A stretch of 64,000 bases of DNA, taken from the NCBI RefSeq assembly GCF_014648815.1, contig NZ_BMRV01000005.1, positions 322,758 through 386,757 of the forward strand, in the 5' to 3' direction. Positions 45,175 to 53,773 of this stretch are shown here, piece after piece; the stretch's first letter is position 1; each line of letters starts with the position of its first letter. The notes beneath the pieces were generated by a model. The model was given only the letters and a program-made list of their open reading frames with translations. It did not search any database and was not told where the DNA came from. The translations under genes were made by a program, and so were the position numbers. The DNA comes from Streptomyces flaveolus. GTDB taxonomy: Bacteria; Actinomycetota; Actinomycetes; Streptomycetales; Streptomycetaceae.

Positions 45175-46100
45175 ATCCCGGCGGCCCTGGCCTTCTCGTA
45201 CACCTCGGCGGCGACGTCCTTGAGTTCCTCGGCGTCCCGCAGGGGGGCCTGGAGGTCGAGGAGGATCTCGTCGAGCCCGATCTCCGCGTGGGCGGCCAGG
45301 TCCTCGACGATCTGGTCGACGCTGCCGTGGAAGGGACGGCGGTCGCCGCCGTCCTGGCCGGCCGCCCGGTAGCGGGCGTTGACGCGCAGAACCGTCCGGA
45401 TCGGCTCCGTACGCCCGCGTTCCTCGGCGAGGTCGCGCAGCAGGCGCCACTGCTCGGCCACGGCCTCGGCGCCCACGCCGTTCGGCAGCCAGCCGTCGGC
45501 GTGGTCGACCAGCCGGCGCCGGGCCCGGCCGCTGCCCGCCGCCAGCATGATCGGGATCGGCCGGGCGGGCTTGGGGCCGACCACGGCGGACGCGATCTTC
45601 GTGACGTGCCCGTCGTACACCACCGGGTCCGGGCCCCACACCGCCCGGCACACCTCGATCAGCTCGTCCAGGGCGGCGCCGCGCTCGGCGAACGGCCTTA
45701 CGGCCGCCGCCGCGTACTCGTCGGGGGACCAGCCGGTGCCGAACCCCGCGACCACCCGGCCGCCGCTCGCCGCGTCCAGCGTGGCCAGCGACTTGGCCAG
45801 CTGGAACGGCACGTGCAGCGGCGCGACCAGCACGCTGGTGCCCAGCCGCGCCCGCTCGGTGGCCGCGGCGGCGAGCGTCAGGGCGACCAGCGGCTCGGCC
45901 ACGCTCCGGTACGTGTCGGGCCAGGGCAGGCCCTCGACGCCGTACAGCCCCTGGGTGGCGGGCTCGGGGAACAGGGCCCGTTCGAAGACCCACAGGCTCT
46001 CGTAGCCCATCCGTTCCGCCGCGCGCGCCACGTCGGGGACGTCCTTGCCGATGTCGTACTGACGCATCTGGGGGAGGCCGAGTCCGAGCCGGGTCGTCAT
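45171..46100 (-). CDS. LLM-class F420-dependent oxidoreductase (TIGR03620-like)
   Basis: 309 residues from ATG at 46100, preceded on its strand by aaggagcaccc. Luciferase-like TIM barrel: TRLGLGLPQMRQYDIGKD start, AERMGYESLWVFERALFPEP, RARLGTSVLVAPLHVP, GRVVAGFGTGWSPDEY, and PIPIMLAAGSGRARRR. This class usually uses coenzyme F420 rather than FMN. The substrate is unknown. Its stop codon overlaps the stop of the amine oxidase on the other strand. Confidence 0.88.
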   Translation of the reverse strand: MTTRLGLGLPQMRQYDIGKDVPDVARAAERMGYESLWVFERALFPEPATQGLYGVEGLPWPDTYRSVAEPLVALTLAAAATERARLGTSVLVAPLHVPFQLAKSLATLDAASGGRVVAGFGTGWSPDEYAAAAVRPFAERGAALDELIEVCRAVWGPDPVVYDGHVTKIASAVVGPKPARPIPIMLAAGSGRARRRLVDHADGWLPNGVGAEAVAEQWRLLRDLAEERGRTEPIRTVLRVNARYRAAGQDGGDRRPFHGSVDQIVEDLAAHAEIGLDEILLDLQAPLRDAEELKDVAAEVYEKARAAGI

Positions 46101-46204
46101 TCCTGGGTGCTCCTTCGCAGTCGGGGTGCGATGTTGCCCGAGGGGCCAACGTACCGCGCACGCACGGGAGTTACGGGGTTGCGCACCGGGAGTGCCGACC
46201 TGGG

Positions 46205-46900
46205 TCAGTCCGGCAGCGGGGTGAGCAGCATGCGTCCCGCGAAGCCCACCGCCGCGTCCAGCCGCTCGGTGAACTCCCCGGCCACGTCGGGCATCCGGCG
46301 CAGCGCCCACAGTGCCCGGGCCGTGGCCCAGGTGGCGTCGCGGGCGCGCTCCAGGCTCCAGGAGCCGAGCAGATGGGTCAGCGGGTCGGCGATCTGGAGG
46401 AGGTCGGGACCCGGCATCAGCTCGTCGCGGATGCGCTCCTCCAGCGACACGAGGAGATCGCCCACCCGGTCGAACTCGTCCTCCAGGTCGACGGGTTCGC
46501 AGCCGAGCGTACGACAGGTGTCCACCAAGGCCAGCGCGAGGTCGTGCCCGATGTGCGCGTTGATGCCCGCCAGCGCGAACTGCAGCGGGCGTACGCCGGG
46601 ATGGCGGCGGAACTGGAACAGGGGCCGCCAGCTCGCGGGCGGCCGGCGCCCGCTCTCCAGGGCGTCGACGGCGGCCAGATAGCGCTCCGCGAACCGCACG
46701 TCCAGCGCGATCGCGGCCCGGACGTCCGGGAACAGACCATGGTCGATGTGCCGGTCGACGGCCTCCGTGACGGCCAGGTAGACGCCGTTGAAGACGGCCA
46801 CCCCGTCCCGCGCGGGCAGCGTGGCGTCGAGGGCGCGCATCCGGGACAGGACGGTGTCCACCGTCCGGGCGGCCGTCGGGACTTGCTCACAGTGCGCCAT
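46205..46900 (-). CDS. DUF5995 family protein
   Basis: 231 residues. It is all-helical and soluble, with the family features MRALDATLPARDGVAVFNGVYLAVTEAVDR and INAHIGHDLALALVDTCR, where the His-containing segment could bind a metal. No enzymatic role is established for the family. It lies 104 bases upstream of the LLM gene on the same strand and diverges from the GH6 cellulase gene across 102 bases. Confidence 0.75.
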   Translation of the reverse strand: MAHCEQVPTAARTVDTVLSRMRALDATLPARDGVAVFNGVYLAVTEAVDRHIDHGLFPDVRAAIALDVRFAERYLAAVDALESGRRPPASWRPLFQFRRHPGVRPLQFALAGINAHIGHDLALALVDTCRTLGCEPVDLEDEFDRVGDLLVSLEERIRDELMPGPDLLQIADPLTHLLGSWSLERARDATWATARALWALRRMPDVAGEFTERLDAAVGFAGRMLLTPLPD

Positions 46901-47002
46901 GGCGGCAGGGTCGCAGCTTTAGGGTGGCGGGAGTGCCGGCGGGCCCGACGCTTCCCCAGAACGGGGGAACGCACCCGCCGTGCGGGGGAGGGGGAACCGT
47001 AC

Positions 47003-48205
47003 GTGTCAGGCCTTCGTGCCCGGCGCCTGGCCGCTCGCAGGACCGAGCGCAGGCGTGCCGCCCGCCGCAGCGCGATGGTCGCGGCGGCGTCCGTCGTCGT
47101 CGCGGTCGGTACCGCGACCGGCATGCTGACCGCGCTCGGCGACGACGACCGCGGCGCGGACGAGGCACGGCCGCAGGTGACACGGTCGCCGCGGCTGGAC
47201 CCGCTGCCCGTCGCGCCGACCCCGTCCGCCTCGGCGTCGCCCTCGCCCTCGGTCTCCGCCTCGCCCTCCCCGTCGAAGAAGGCGAGCCCCAGCCCCTCGC
47301 CGAGGAAGACCGAACGGAACAAACCCCGCACCACCGCGGCCTCCGCCGGGCTCTACCGGCACCCCGACTCCCAGGTCCTCGAGTGGATCCGGGCCCATCC
47401 CGACGACCCGCGCCAGGACGTCATCGAGTCCCGCATAGCCGACCACCCGGCCGCCGTGTGGTTCGCCGACTTCTCGCCGGAGAACATCACCTCCCGGGTC
47501 CGCGCGGTGACCTCGGGCGGAGCCGCCCAGGGCCGGGTGCCGGTGGTCGTGCCGTACGTGATACCCGGCCGCGACTGCGGCGGGTACTCGGAGGGCGGGG
47601 CACCGGACCTCGACGCCTACGACGACTGGATCGACCGGTTCGCCGCGGGGCTGGGATCCGGCGAGGTCATCGTCGTCCTGGAGCCCGACTCGGTGGCCCA
47701 GGCCGAGTGCCTGTCCGCCGGTGAACGGGCCGACCGCTTCGCCTCCCTGGCCCGGGCCGGCCGCGTCATGAAGGACGCCGATCCGAAGGCGCGCGTCTAC
47801 TTCGACGCGGGCCACTCCGGCTGGCACACGCCCGCCAAGCAGGCGGGGTGGCTGAAGCAGGCCGGCGCCGCCTCCGCCGAGTCCTCGGACGGCGTCTTCA
47901 GCAACGTCTCCAACTTCCACACCACCGCCGACGAGGTCGCCCACGACCGCGCGGTCCTCGACGCCCTCGGAGGCCCGGCGAGCCTGGGCGCCGTCATCGA
48001 CACCAGCCGCAACGGCAACGGCGCCCCGCCCGACGGCGAGTGGTGCGACCCCGACGGCCGCAAGCTGGGCCGCGCGCCGACCCTGAGCACCGGCATGGGG
48101 CGCATCGACGCCTACCTGTGGGTGAAGCTGCCGGGGGAGTCGGACGGCTGCAAGGGGTCGCCGGGCACGTTCACCCCGTCGTACGCCTACGACTTGGCGC
48201 GCTGA
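47003..48205 (+). CDS. Secreted glycoside hydrolase family 6 cellulase / cellobiohydrolase
   Basis: 400 residues from GTG 47003 with a strong ggggaggggg site. An Arg-rich start and a hydrophobic segment (residues 24-42) form a signal peptide or anchor. A Ser/Pro/Ala-rich linker follows (to about residue 105), then the GH6 domain. The catalytic acid is in VPYVIPGRDCGGYSEGG; VVLEPDSVAQ and YFDAGHSGWHTPAKQ are further GH6 motifs. No cellulose-binding module is present. It hydrolyses beta-1,4-glucan outside the cell. Its 3' end overlaps the next gene's 3' end by 19 bases. Confidence 0.93.
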   Translation: MSGLRARRLAARRTERRRAARRSAMVAAASVVVAVGTATGMLTALGDDDRGADEARPQVTRSPRLDPLPVAPTPSASASPSPSVSASPSPSKKASPSPSPRKTERNKPRTTAASAGLYRHPDSQVLEWIRAHPDDPRQDVIESRIADHPAAVWFADFSPENITSRVRAVTSGGAAQGRVPVVVPYVIPGRDCGGYSEGGAPDLDAYDDWIDRFAAGLGSGEVIVVLEPDSVAQAECLSAGERADRFASLARAGRVMKDADPKARVYFDAGHSGWHTPAKQAGWLKQAGAASAESSDGVFSNVSNFHTTADEVAHDRAVLDALGGPASLGAVIDTSRNGNGAPPDGEWCDPDGRKLGRAPTLSTGMGRIDAYLWVKLPGESDGCKGSPGTFTPSYAYDLAR

Positions 48206-49629
48206 GAACCGCCGTCGCCGGTCTTCCGGTCCGTCTTCTCGTCCCTCTCCTCGTCCGTCTCCTCGTCGTACGACGACGTCCCCTCGTCCAGCAGCGGCTG
48301 CTGCGTCTTGAGGTGGGCCGGGGCGAAGGCGCGCAGCGCGTGGTAGCCGGTGATGACGACCAGGGTGCCCAGCGCGATGCCGCTGAGGGAGAAGGTGTCG
48401 GTGAACTTCATGGTGACGTTGCCGACGCCGATGATGATGCCCGCGGCGGCCGGCACCAGGTTCAGCGGGTTGCGCAGGTCCACCTTGGCGTTGATCCAGA
48501 TCTGCGCGCCGAGCAGGCCGATCATGCCGTACAGGATGACCGTGATGCCGCCGAGCACGCCGCCGGGGATCGCGGCGACGACCGCGCCGAACTTGGGGCA
48601 GATGCCGAACAGCAGGGCGAAACCGGCGGCGGCCCAGTAGGCGGCCGTCGAGTAGACCCGGGTCGCGGCCATCACGCCGATGTTCTCGGAGTACGTGGTG
48701 TTGGGCGGGCCGCCGACCGCGGTGGACAGCATCGAGCCGACGCCGTCCGCGGAGATCGCCGTGCCCAGCTTGTCGTCGAGGGAGTCGCCGGTCATCTCGC
48801 CGACCGCCTTGACGTGCCCGGCGTTCTCCGCGATCAGCGCGATGACGACGGGCAGGGCGACCAGGATCGCCGACCACTCGAAGCTCGGCCCGTGGAAGGA
48901 CGGCAGCCCGATCCAGTCGGCGTGCCCCACGGCCGAGAAGTCCAGCCGCCAGTGGTCGGTGACCTTGCCGCTGCCGTCCACCGAGTGGATCTTCCCGAAG
49001 ATCCGGTCCAGGGCCCAGGACAGCGCGTAGCCGAAGACCAGCCCCAGGAAGATCGCGATCCGGGACCAGAAGCCGCGCAGGCAGACCACGGCCAGACCGG
49101 TGAACAGCATCACCAGCAGGGCCGTCCACTGGTCCTGCGGCCAGTAGGTGGAGGCGGTGACCGGCGCCAGGTTGAAGCCGATCAGCATGACCACCGCGCC
49201 GGTGACGATCGGCGGCATCGCGGCGTGGATGATCCGCGCCCCGAACCGCTGCACCGCGAGACCCACCAGGAACAGCGCGGCGCCGACCACGAGCACCGCG
49301 CCGGTGACCGTGGCACTGGTGCCGCCCTGCGCCCGGATCACGGCGGCGACGCCGACGAAGGAGAGCGAGCAGCCGAGGTAGCTCGGCACCCGGCCGCGGG
49401 TGGCGAGCAGGAAGATGACGGTCGCCACGCCCGACATCATGATCGCGAGGTTGGGGTCCAGGCCCATCAGGACCGGAGCCACGAAGGACGCCCCGAACAT
49501 GGCCACCACGTGCTGGGCGCCGAGCCCGGCCGTGCGGGGCCACGAGAGCCGTTCGTCGGGGCGGACCACCGCTCCGGGGGCGGGTACCTTCCCGTCCCCG
49601 TGCAGCTTCCAGCGCACGCCGAGGTCCAT
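48187..49629 (-). CDS. Uracil-xanthine permease (NCS2 family)
   Basis: 480 residues from ATG at 49629 (MDLGVRWKLHGDGK); longer starts exist but are less typical. About 14 transmembrane segments are predicted. The NCS2 signature appears in ALIAENAGHVKAVG (helix 8 Glu) and TAVGGPPNTTYSENIG (helix 10), the UraA-type substrate-binding residues. The C-terminal tail is charged and rich in Glu, Asp and Thr. It imports uracil or a related base and would feed PyrR-type salvage. It overlaps the cellulase gene end. Confidence 0.9.
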   Translation of the reverse strand: MDLGVRWKLHGDGKVPAPGAVVRPDERLSWPRTAGLGAQHVVAMFGASFVAPVLMGLDPNLAIMMSGVATVIFLLATRGRVPSYLGCSLSFVGVAAVIRAQGGTSATVTGAVLVVGAALFLVGLAVQRFGARIIHAAMPPIVTGAVVMLIGFNLAPVTASTYWPQDQWTALLVMLFTGLAVVCLRGFWSRIAIFLGLVFGYALSWALDRIFGKIHSVDGSGKVTDHWRLDFSAVGHADWIGLPSFHGPSFEWSAILVALPVVIALIAENAGHVKAVGEMTGDSLDDKLGTAISADGVGSMLSTAVGGPPNTTYSENIGVMAATRVYSTAAYWAAAGFALLFGICPKFGAVVAAIPGGVLGGITVILYGMIGLLGAQIWINAKVDLRNPLNLVPAAAGIIIGVGNVTMKFTDTFSLSGIALGTLVVITGYHALRAFAPAHLKTQQPLLDEGTSSYDEETDEERDEKTDRKTGDGGSQRAKS

Positions 49630-49817
49630 GGTGAGGTTTCGCTTTCTGCTGAACGTGAGCACTGTCCGCACCATTGTCAGGGGTAGCCGGCCGTCCCCCG
49701 CGCCACGCCCCCTGCTGACCAGCGGCTTCCCCACGGCCGACGCCGCTGAGCGTCCGCTTAGGATGGAGGGGAACCGCCGCACGTGAGCACAGCCGAGCAA
49801 GACCAGGAGCCCCGCCC

Positions 49818-50276
49818 GTGACCGCCGAAGCCCCCGCCGCCCCCGCCCTGTCCTACGGCAGGCTCGTCCCCGTCACCGTCCACTTCGACGACCTGGACGC
49901 GCTCGGGCTGCTGCACAACGCCCGCTACCCCGTGATGGCCGAGCGGGCCTGGGCCGAGCTGTGGACCGAGCACGGCTTCCGCTTCGAGGGCGACTGGGCG
50001 GCGGCCGGCGACGCCTGCAACGCGGTCAAGGAGCTGACGGTCAGCTACGAGGCGCCGGTCACCAGGCCGGGCGCGTACGCCGTCCACCTCTGGCTGGAGC
50101 GGCTCGGCACGACCGGGCTGACCTACGGCTTCCGGTTCTGCTCGGCGGACGGCGCCACCACGTACGCCCGCGGCACCCGGGTGCTGGTCCGGCTGGACTC
50201 GGCGACGCTGCGCCCGGCGCCGTGGAGCGAGGCCTTCAGGGCTGCCGGTCGGGCACTGCTGCGCTCGACGGACTGA
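49818..50276 (+). CDS. Hotdog-fold acyl-CoA thioesterase
   Basis: 152 residues. The 4HBT signature VTVHFDDLDALGLLHNARYPVMAERAW includes the catalytic Asp (about residue 28) of the 4-hydroxybenzoyl-CoA thioesterase type. It is likely to hydrolyse an acyl-CoA. Its last 41 bases overlap the convergent MFS gene. The substrate is unknown. Confidence 0.85.
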   Translation: MTAEAPAAPALSYGRLVPVTVHFDDLDALGLLHNARYPVMAERAWAELWTEHGFRFEGDWAAAGDACNAVKELTVSYEAPVTRPGAYAVHLWLERLGTTGLTYGFRFCSADGATTYARGTRVLVRLDSATLRPAPWSEAFRAAGRALLRSTD

Positions 50277-51447
50277 TCTTCGGCCGGTTGCGGTCGCCGG
50301 CCCGCAGGACCCTCGCGAACACCACCAGGCAACAGGCCAGCACGGTCACCAGGCCGAACGACACCACCAGGCTGGTCGCCTGCGCCAGGCCGCCGATCGC
50401 GCTGGGCGCCACCAGCCCGGACGTGTACGTGATGGTCGCGACGCCCGCGATGGCGAGGCTCGGGTTGGAACCGGCCCGGCCCGCCGCCGCGAAGCACAGC
50501 GGGACGACGACCGCGATGCCGAGGCCCATCAGCGCGAAGCCGGTCATCGCCACCGCCGGATGCCCGCCGACGACCACCAGCAGGCCGCCGAGCGTGGCCA
50601 GCACGCCGCTCACCCGGACCGTGCGCACGGCGCCGAAGCGGTCCACCACCTTGTCCCCGGCGAGCCGGGCCACGGCCATGGTGAGCGTGAAGCCCGTCGT
50701 GCAGGCCGCGGCGAGACCGGCCGAGGTCTCCAGCTGGTCCCGCAGGTAGACCGCCGACCAGTCCAGGCTCGCGCCCTCCGCGAACACCGCGCAGAACCCG
50801 ACCGCGCCGATCAGCAGCGCCGACCTGGGCGGCAGCGCGAACCGCGGCGGCGGGTCCTCGTCCTCGGCGGGCTGGAGGTCCAGCACCCAGGTGCAGACCA
50901 GCAGTCCCAGCACGGTCAGCACCCCCGCGGCGAGGACGTGGTGCAGCCGCGCGTCCGCGCCCAGATGGGCGGCGAGCGTACCGGCCGCCGAGCCGATCAG
51001 GGCTCCCGCGCTCCACATGCCGTGCAGGCCGGACATGATCGACTTGTTGAGCCGGTTCTCCACCTCGACGCCGAGCGCGTTCATCGCCACGTCCGACATG
51101 CCCGCCGAGGCGCCGTAGACGAACAGGGCGAGGCACAGGGTGAGCAGGTTCGGGGCGAGGGAGGGCAGCACCAGCGCCAGTGTCCACAGGGCGAGCAGAC
51201 CGCGCAGGGCGGTACGGGCGCCGAAGCGGTGACTGACGCTGCCGGCCAGCGGCATGGCGACGGAGGCACCGAGCGCGGGGAACGCCAGCGCCAGCCCCAG
51301 CTGGCCCGCGCTGACCCCGGCGTGGTCCTGGATCCACGGCACCCGGGTCGCGAACGAGCCGGTGACCGCGCCGTGCACGGCGAACACGGCGGCCACGGCG
51401 TACCGGGCGCGCCTCACCTCACTGTGCGCGTAGACCACTGCGCTCAT
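50236..51447 (-). CDS. MFS transporter, regulated by the divergent ROK gene
   Basis: 403 residues from ATG at 51447 with ggaggag upstream on its strand. It has about 12 helices. It starts MSAVVYAHSEVRRARYAV and carries the loop GSVSHRFGARTALRG between helices 2 and 3. Many ROK-linked Streptomyces MFS proteins look like this; sugar or drug export cannot be told apart. It diverges from the ROK regulator, with a palindrome in the shared promoter. Confidence 0.88.
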   Translation of the reverse strand: MSAVVYAHSEVRRARYAVAAVFAVHGAVTGSFATRVPWIQDHAGVSAGQLGLALAFPALGASVAMPLAGSVSHRFGARTALRGLLALWTLALVLPSLAPNLLTLCLALFVYGASAGMSDVAMNALGVEVENRLNKSIMSGLHGMWSAGALIGSAAGTLAAHLGADARLHHVLAAGVLTVLGLLVCTWVLDLQPAEDEDPPPRFALPPRSALLIGAVGFCAVFAEGASLDWSAVYLRDQLETSAGLAAACTTGFTLTMAVARLAGDKVVDRFGAVRTVRVSGVLATLGGLLVVVGGHPAVAMTGFALMGLGIAVVVPLCFAAAGRAGSNPSLAIAGVATITYTSGLVAPSAIGGLAQATSLVVSFGLVTVLACCLVVFARVLRAGDRNRPKISPSSAAVPDRQP

Positions 51448-51507
51448 TGCGGGCTCCTCCGTCGAATCGGCTCGGGTCAGGTCCACTGCTCCGTCGCGCG
51501 GCGTAAA

Positions 51508-51530
51508 CTATCAGGAACCCTGCCTGATAG
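51508..51530. promoter_or_regulatory. Palindromic operator between MFS and ROK genes
   Basis: CTATCAGG-7 nt-CCTGATAG is a perfect 8-bp inverted repeat in the 135-base divergent promoter, 53 bases before the ROK start and 61 before the MFS start. Flanking gtaaa and atagt extend weak symmetry. It is the natural site for the ROK repressor. Confidence 0.7.
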
Positions 51531-51582
51531 ATAGTGAGTTCTCGGCGCGACCCTCCGCCCGTCGATCTGGAAGGATCCCGGC

Positions 51583-52776
51583 ATGCCCGCATCCCCGAGC
51601 ACCGCCCGGGCCATCAACGACCGGCTCGCCCTGCGTCTGCTCCAGCAGGAGGGCCCGTTGACGGCCACCCAGCTGAAGCAGCTGACCGGCCTCTCCCGGC
51701 CCACGGTGGCCGACCTCGTCGAACGCCTCACCGCCTCCGGCCTGATCGAGGTGACAGGGGAGTCGGGAGAGCAGCGCCGCGGGCCGAACGCCAGGCTGTA
51801 CGGCATCGTCGCCGGCCGGGCCCACCTGGCCGCCCTCGACGTGCGCACCGAGAGCGTCTCCGTCCTCGTGTCGGACCTGCTCGGCCGGGTCCTCACCGAG
51901 GCGTCCGTGCCGATCGGCGACGGCACCGGGACGGGCCCCGCGGTGGAACAGGCGGTCAGCCTGGTCGAGCGCGCGGTGAAGGAGGCGGGCGCCGACCGGC
52001 TGCACACCGTCTGCGTCGGCGCCCCCGGCCTGATCGACCCGGCCAGCGGAGAACTCCACGACTCCACCGGCCTGCCCGAGTGGCACCGCCGTCTGGTGGC
52101 CGCCTTGCGGGAGCGGCTGCCGGGGGCGCGGGTCGGCGTGGAGAACGAGACCAACCTCGCCGCCCTGGCCGAGCAGCGCGACGGGGCCGCCCGCGACCGG
52201 GACACGTTCGTCCTGCTGTGGCTCGGTCTGGGCGTCGGCGGCGCGGTCGTCCTCGACGGCGTCCTGCGGCGCGGCGTCTCCGGCGGCGCGGGCGAGCTGG
52301 GCTTCCTGCCGGTGCCCGGCACGTCGGGCGTGCCGTCGGCCACCGACTGCGAGGGCGGTTTCCACTCCGTGACCGGGGCGGCGGCGGTGGCCGCCCTCGC
52401 GGCGCGGCACGGCGTGACGGCGGACCCCGTGGCGGAGGAGCCGCACGCGGCCGCGCTGGTGCGGGCGGCGGTACGCGGGGCCGGCACCGACCCGTCGGCC
52501 GGGCGGTTCCTCGACGTCCTCGCCGACCGGATCGCGCTCGGGGCCGCAGCCGTCGTCTCCGTCCTGGACCCCGGCTGTGTCGTGCTGGCCGGCGAGACCG
52601 GGCGGGCGGGCGGCGACACACTCGCCGCCCGCGTGCGGGACCGCCTGGCCCGGATGTCACCCCTCGCCACCGAGGTGCGCGCCGGCACCCTGGGCGGCGG
52701 CGCCGTACTGCGCGGAGCACTGCTGACCGCCCGGGACCGCGCCCAGGACGACCTGTTCGGACCGCCGGAGCGCTAG
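51583..52776 (+). CDS. ROK-family transcriptional regulator
   Basis: 397 residues, with ggaagga about 12 bases before the ATG. A winged HTH lies at about residues 20-65 (LTATQLKQLTGLSRPTVADLVERL). The ROK sugar-kinase-like domain follows, with LWLGLGVGGAVVLDG and GVSGGAGELGFLPV. The usual zinc-binding CxCGxxGC cluster is missing; the region reads ATDCEGGFHS. Likely represses the divergent MFS gene in response to an unknown sugar. Confidence 0.9.
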   Translation: MPASPSTARAINDRLALRLLQQEGPLTATQLKQLTGLSRPTVADLVERLTASGLIEVTGESGEQRRGPNARLYGIVAGRAHLAALDVRTESVSVLVSDLLGRVLTEASVPIGDGTGTGPAVEQAVSLVERAVKEAGADRLHTVCVGAPGLIDPASGELHDSTGLPEWHRRLVAALRERLPGARVGVENETNLAALAEQRDGAARDRDTFVLLWLGLGVGGAVVLDGVLRRGVSGGAGELGFLPVPGTSGVPSATDCEGGFHSVTGAAAVAALAARHGVTADPVAEEPHAAALVRAAVRGAGTDPSAGRFLDVLADRIALGAAAVVSVLDPGCVVLAGETGRAGGDTLAARVRDRLARMSPLATEVRAGTLGGGAVLRGALLTARDRAQDDLFGPPER

Positions 52777-52831
52777 GGCTGTCGTACGGATCTTGCCGGG
52801 GTCGCGGGGGTCATGCGACGGCCGGCCCCGG

Positions 52832-53599
52832 TCAGTCGCGCCGTCCGCCCCCGGCGCCGCGCCCGAACCGGGCGGTCAGGTACTCCTCGAAGGTGCCCTT
52901 GCCCAGCGCCCTCTCCGGTGCCAGATGGCCGCCCGAGCGGAACGCACGGTAGGTCTTCCCGGCGAGCGGCACGTTCACCACGGCCCGACGGCGTCCCGTG
53001 GCCGCCAGGTAGGCACGGGCGAGCGACTCGAAGCCGCGCACCTGCGGGCCGCCCAGGTCGGGGACCCGCCCGGCGGGCTCGCCGGCCGCCAGCTCGGCGA
53101 GCCGGTCCGCGACCTCCCGCACCTCGACCGGCTGGTCGGCGACCTTCGCCGGCACGAGCATGACCGGCGACTTGGCCAGGCCCTGGAACAGCCGCACCAG
53201 CAGGTCGTGGAACTGCGTCGTCCGCAGCACCGTCCAGCCGAGCCCGGATTCCTCCACGAGCCGCTCGACGGCCAGCTTGGTGCGGTAGTAGCCGAGCGGC
53301 ACCCGGTCGACGCCGACGATCGAGATGTACACCAGGTGCCGCACCCCGGCCCGCCGGGCCGCCGCCAGCAGGTTCACGGCCGCCCGCTCGTCCCCGCCGG
53401 TCTGCGTGCTCGCGCAGTGCACGACCGTGTCCACGCCGTCGAGCGCCGCGTCCAGGCCGCCGCCGCCCTTGCGCAGGTCGACGGCGTACGGCTGGGCGTG
53501 CCGGCTGAGCACCCGCACCTCGTGCCCGTCCGCGCGCAGCCGCTCGGTGACGAGCCGGCCGAGCGTTCCGGTGCCGCCGGTCACCAGGATCGTGGTCAT
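52832..53599 (-). CDS. NAD(P)-binding SDR/NmrA-like oxidoreductase
   Basis: 255 residues from ATG at 53599. The Rossmann motif TGGTGTLGR at residues 8-16, YISIVGVDRVPLGYYRTKLAVERLV with the YxxxK pair, and an atypical extended SDR layout are visible. Such proteins often act as NAD(P)H-dependent reductases or complex I-like assembly factors. The substrate is unknown. It lies between the ROK gene and the chitinase. Confidence 0.85.
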   Translation of the reverse strand: MTTILVTGGTGTLGRLVTERLRADGHEVRVLSRHAQPYAVDLRKGGGGLDAALDGVDTVVHCASTQTGGDERAAVNLLAAARRAGVRHLVYISIVGVDRVPLGYYRTKLAVERLVEESGLGWTVLRTTQFHDLLVRLFQGLAKSPVMLVPAKVADQPVEVREVADRLAELAAGEPAGRVPDLGGPQVRGFESLARAYLAATGRRRAVVNVPLAGKTYRAFRSGGHLAPERALGKGTFEEYLTARFGRGAGGGRRD

Positions 53600-53717
53600 G
53601 CTGTTCAGCCCCTTCGCACGGGTGGTGCTCCCGAGTGGAACACCTGTCGTCGGCTTGGACGGATCAGCACGCCGAGAACGTGACACCGGGCGGGGCCGGC
53701 CCGGTGTCGCGCTGGGT

Positions 53718-53759
53718 GGCCCGGCGGCGGGCAAGGGCCGTCGTCACCGCCGCCGGGCC
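53718..53759 (-). terminator. 13-bp hairpin after the chitinase gene
   Basis: GGCCCGGCGGCGG (53718-53730) pairs perfectly with 53747-53759 around a 16-base loop. It lies 14 bases beyond the chitinase stop on the reverse strand and is likely its terminator. Confidence 0.75.
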
Positions 53760-53773
53760 GGTCCTGCGGGGGC

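Noticed and set aside
43411..46161. 916-residue reverse open frame covering the amine oxidase
   Set aside because: Its sequence is Gly/Arg/Val low complexity in a shadow frame. The real reverse gene there (45171-46100) is in another frame.
46901..47002. CebR operator (TGGGAGCGCTCCCA) before the GH6 cellulase
   Set aside because: No copy of the palindrome, even imperfect, is present in the 102-base divergent region.
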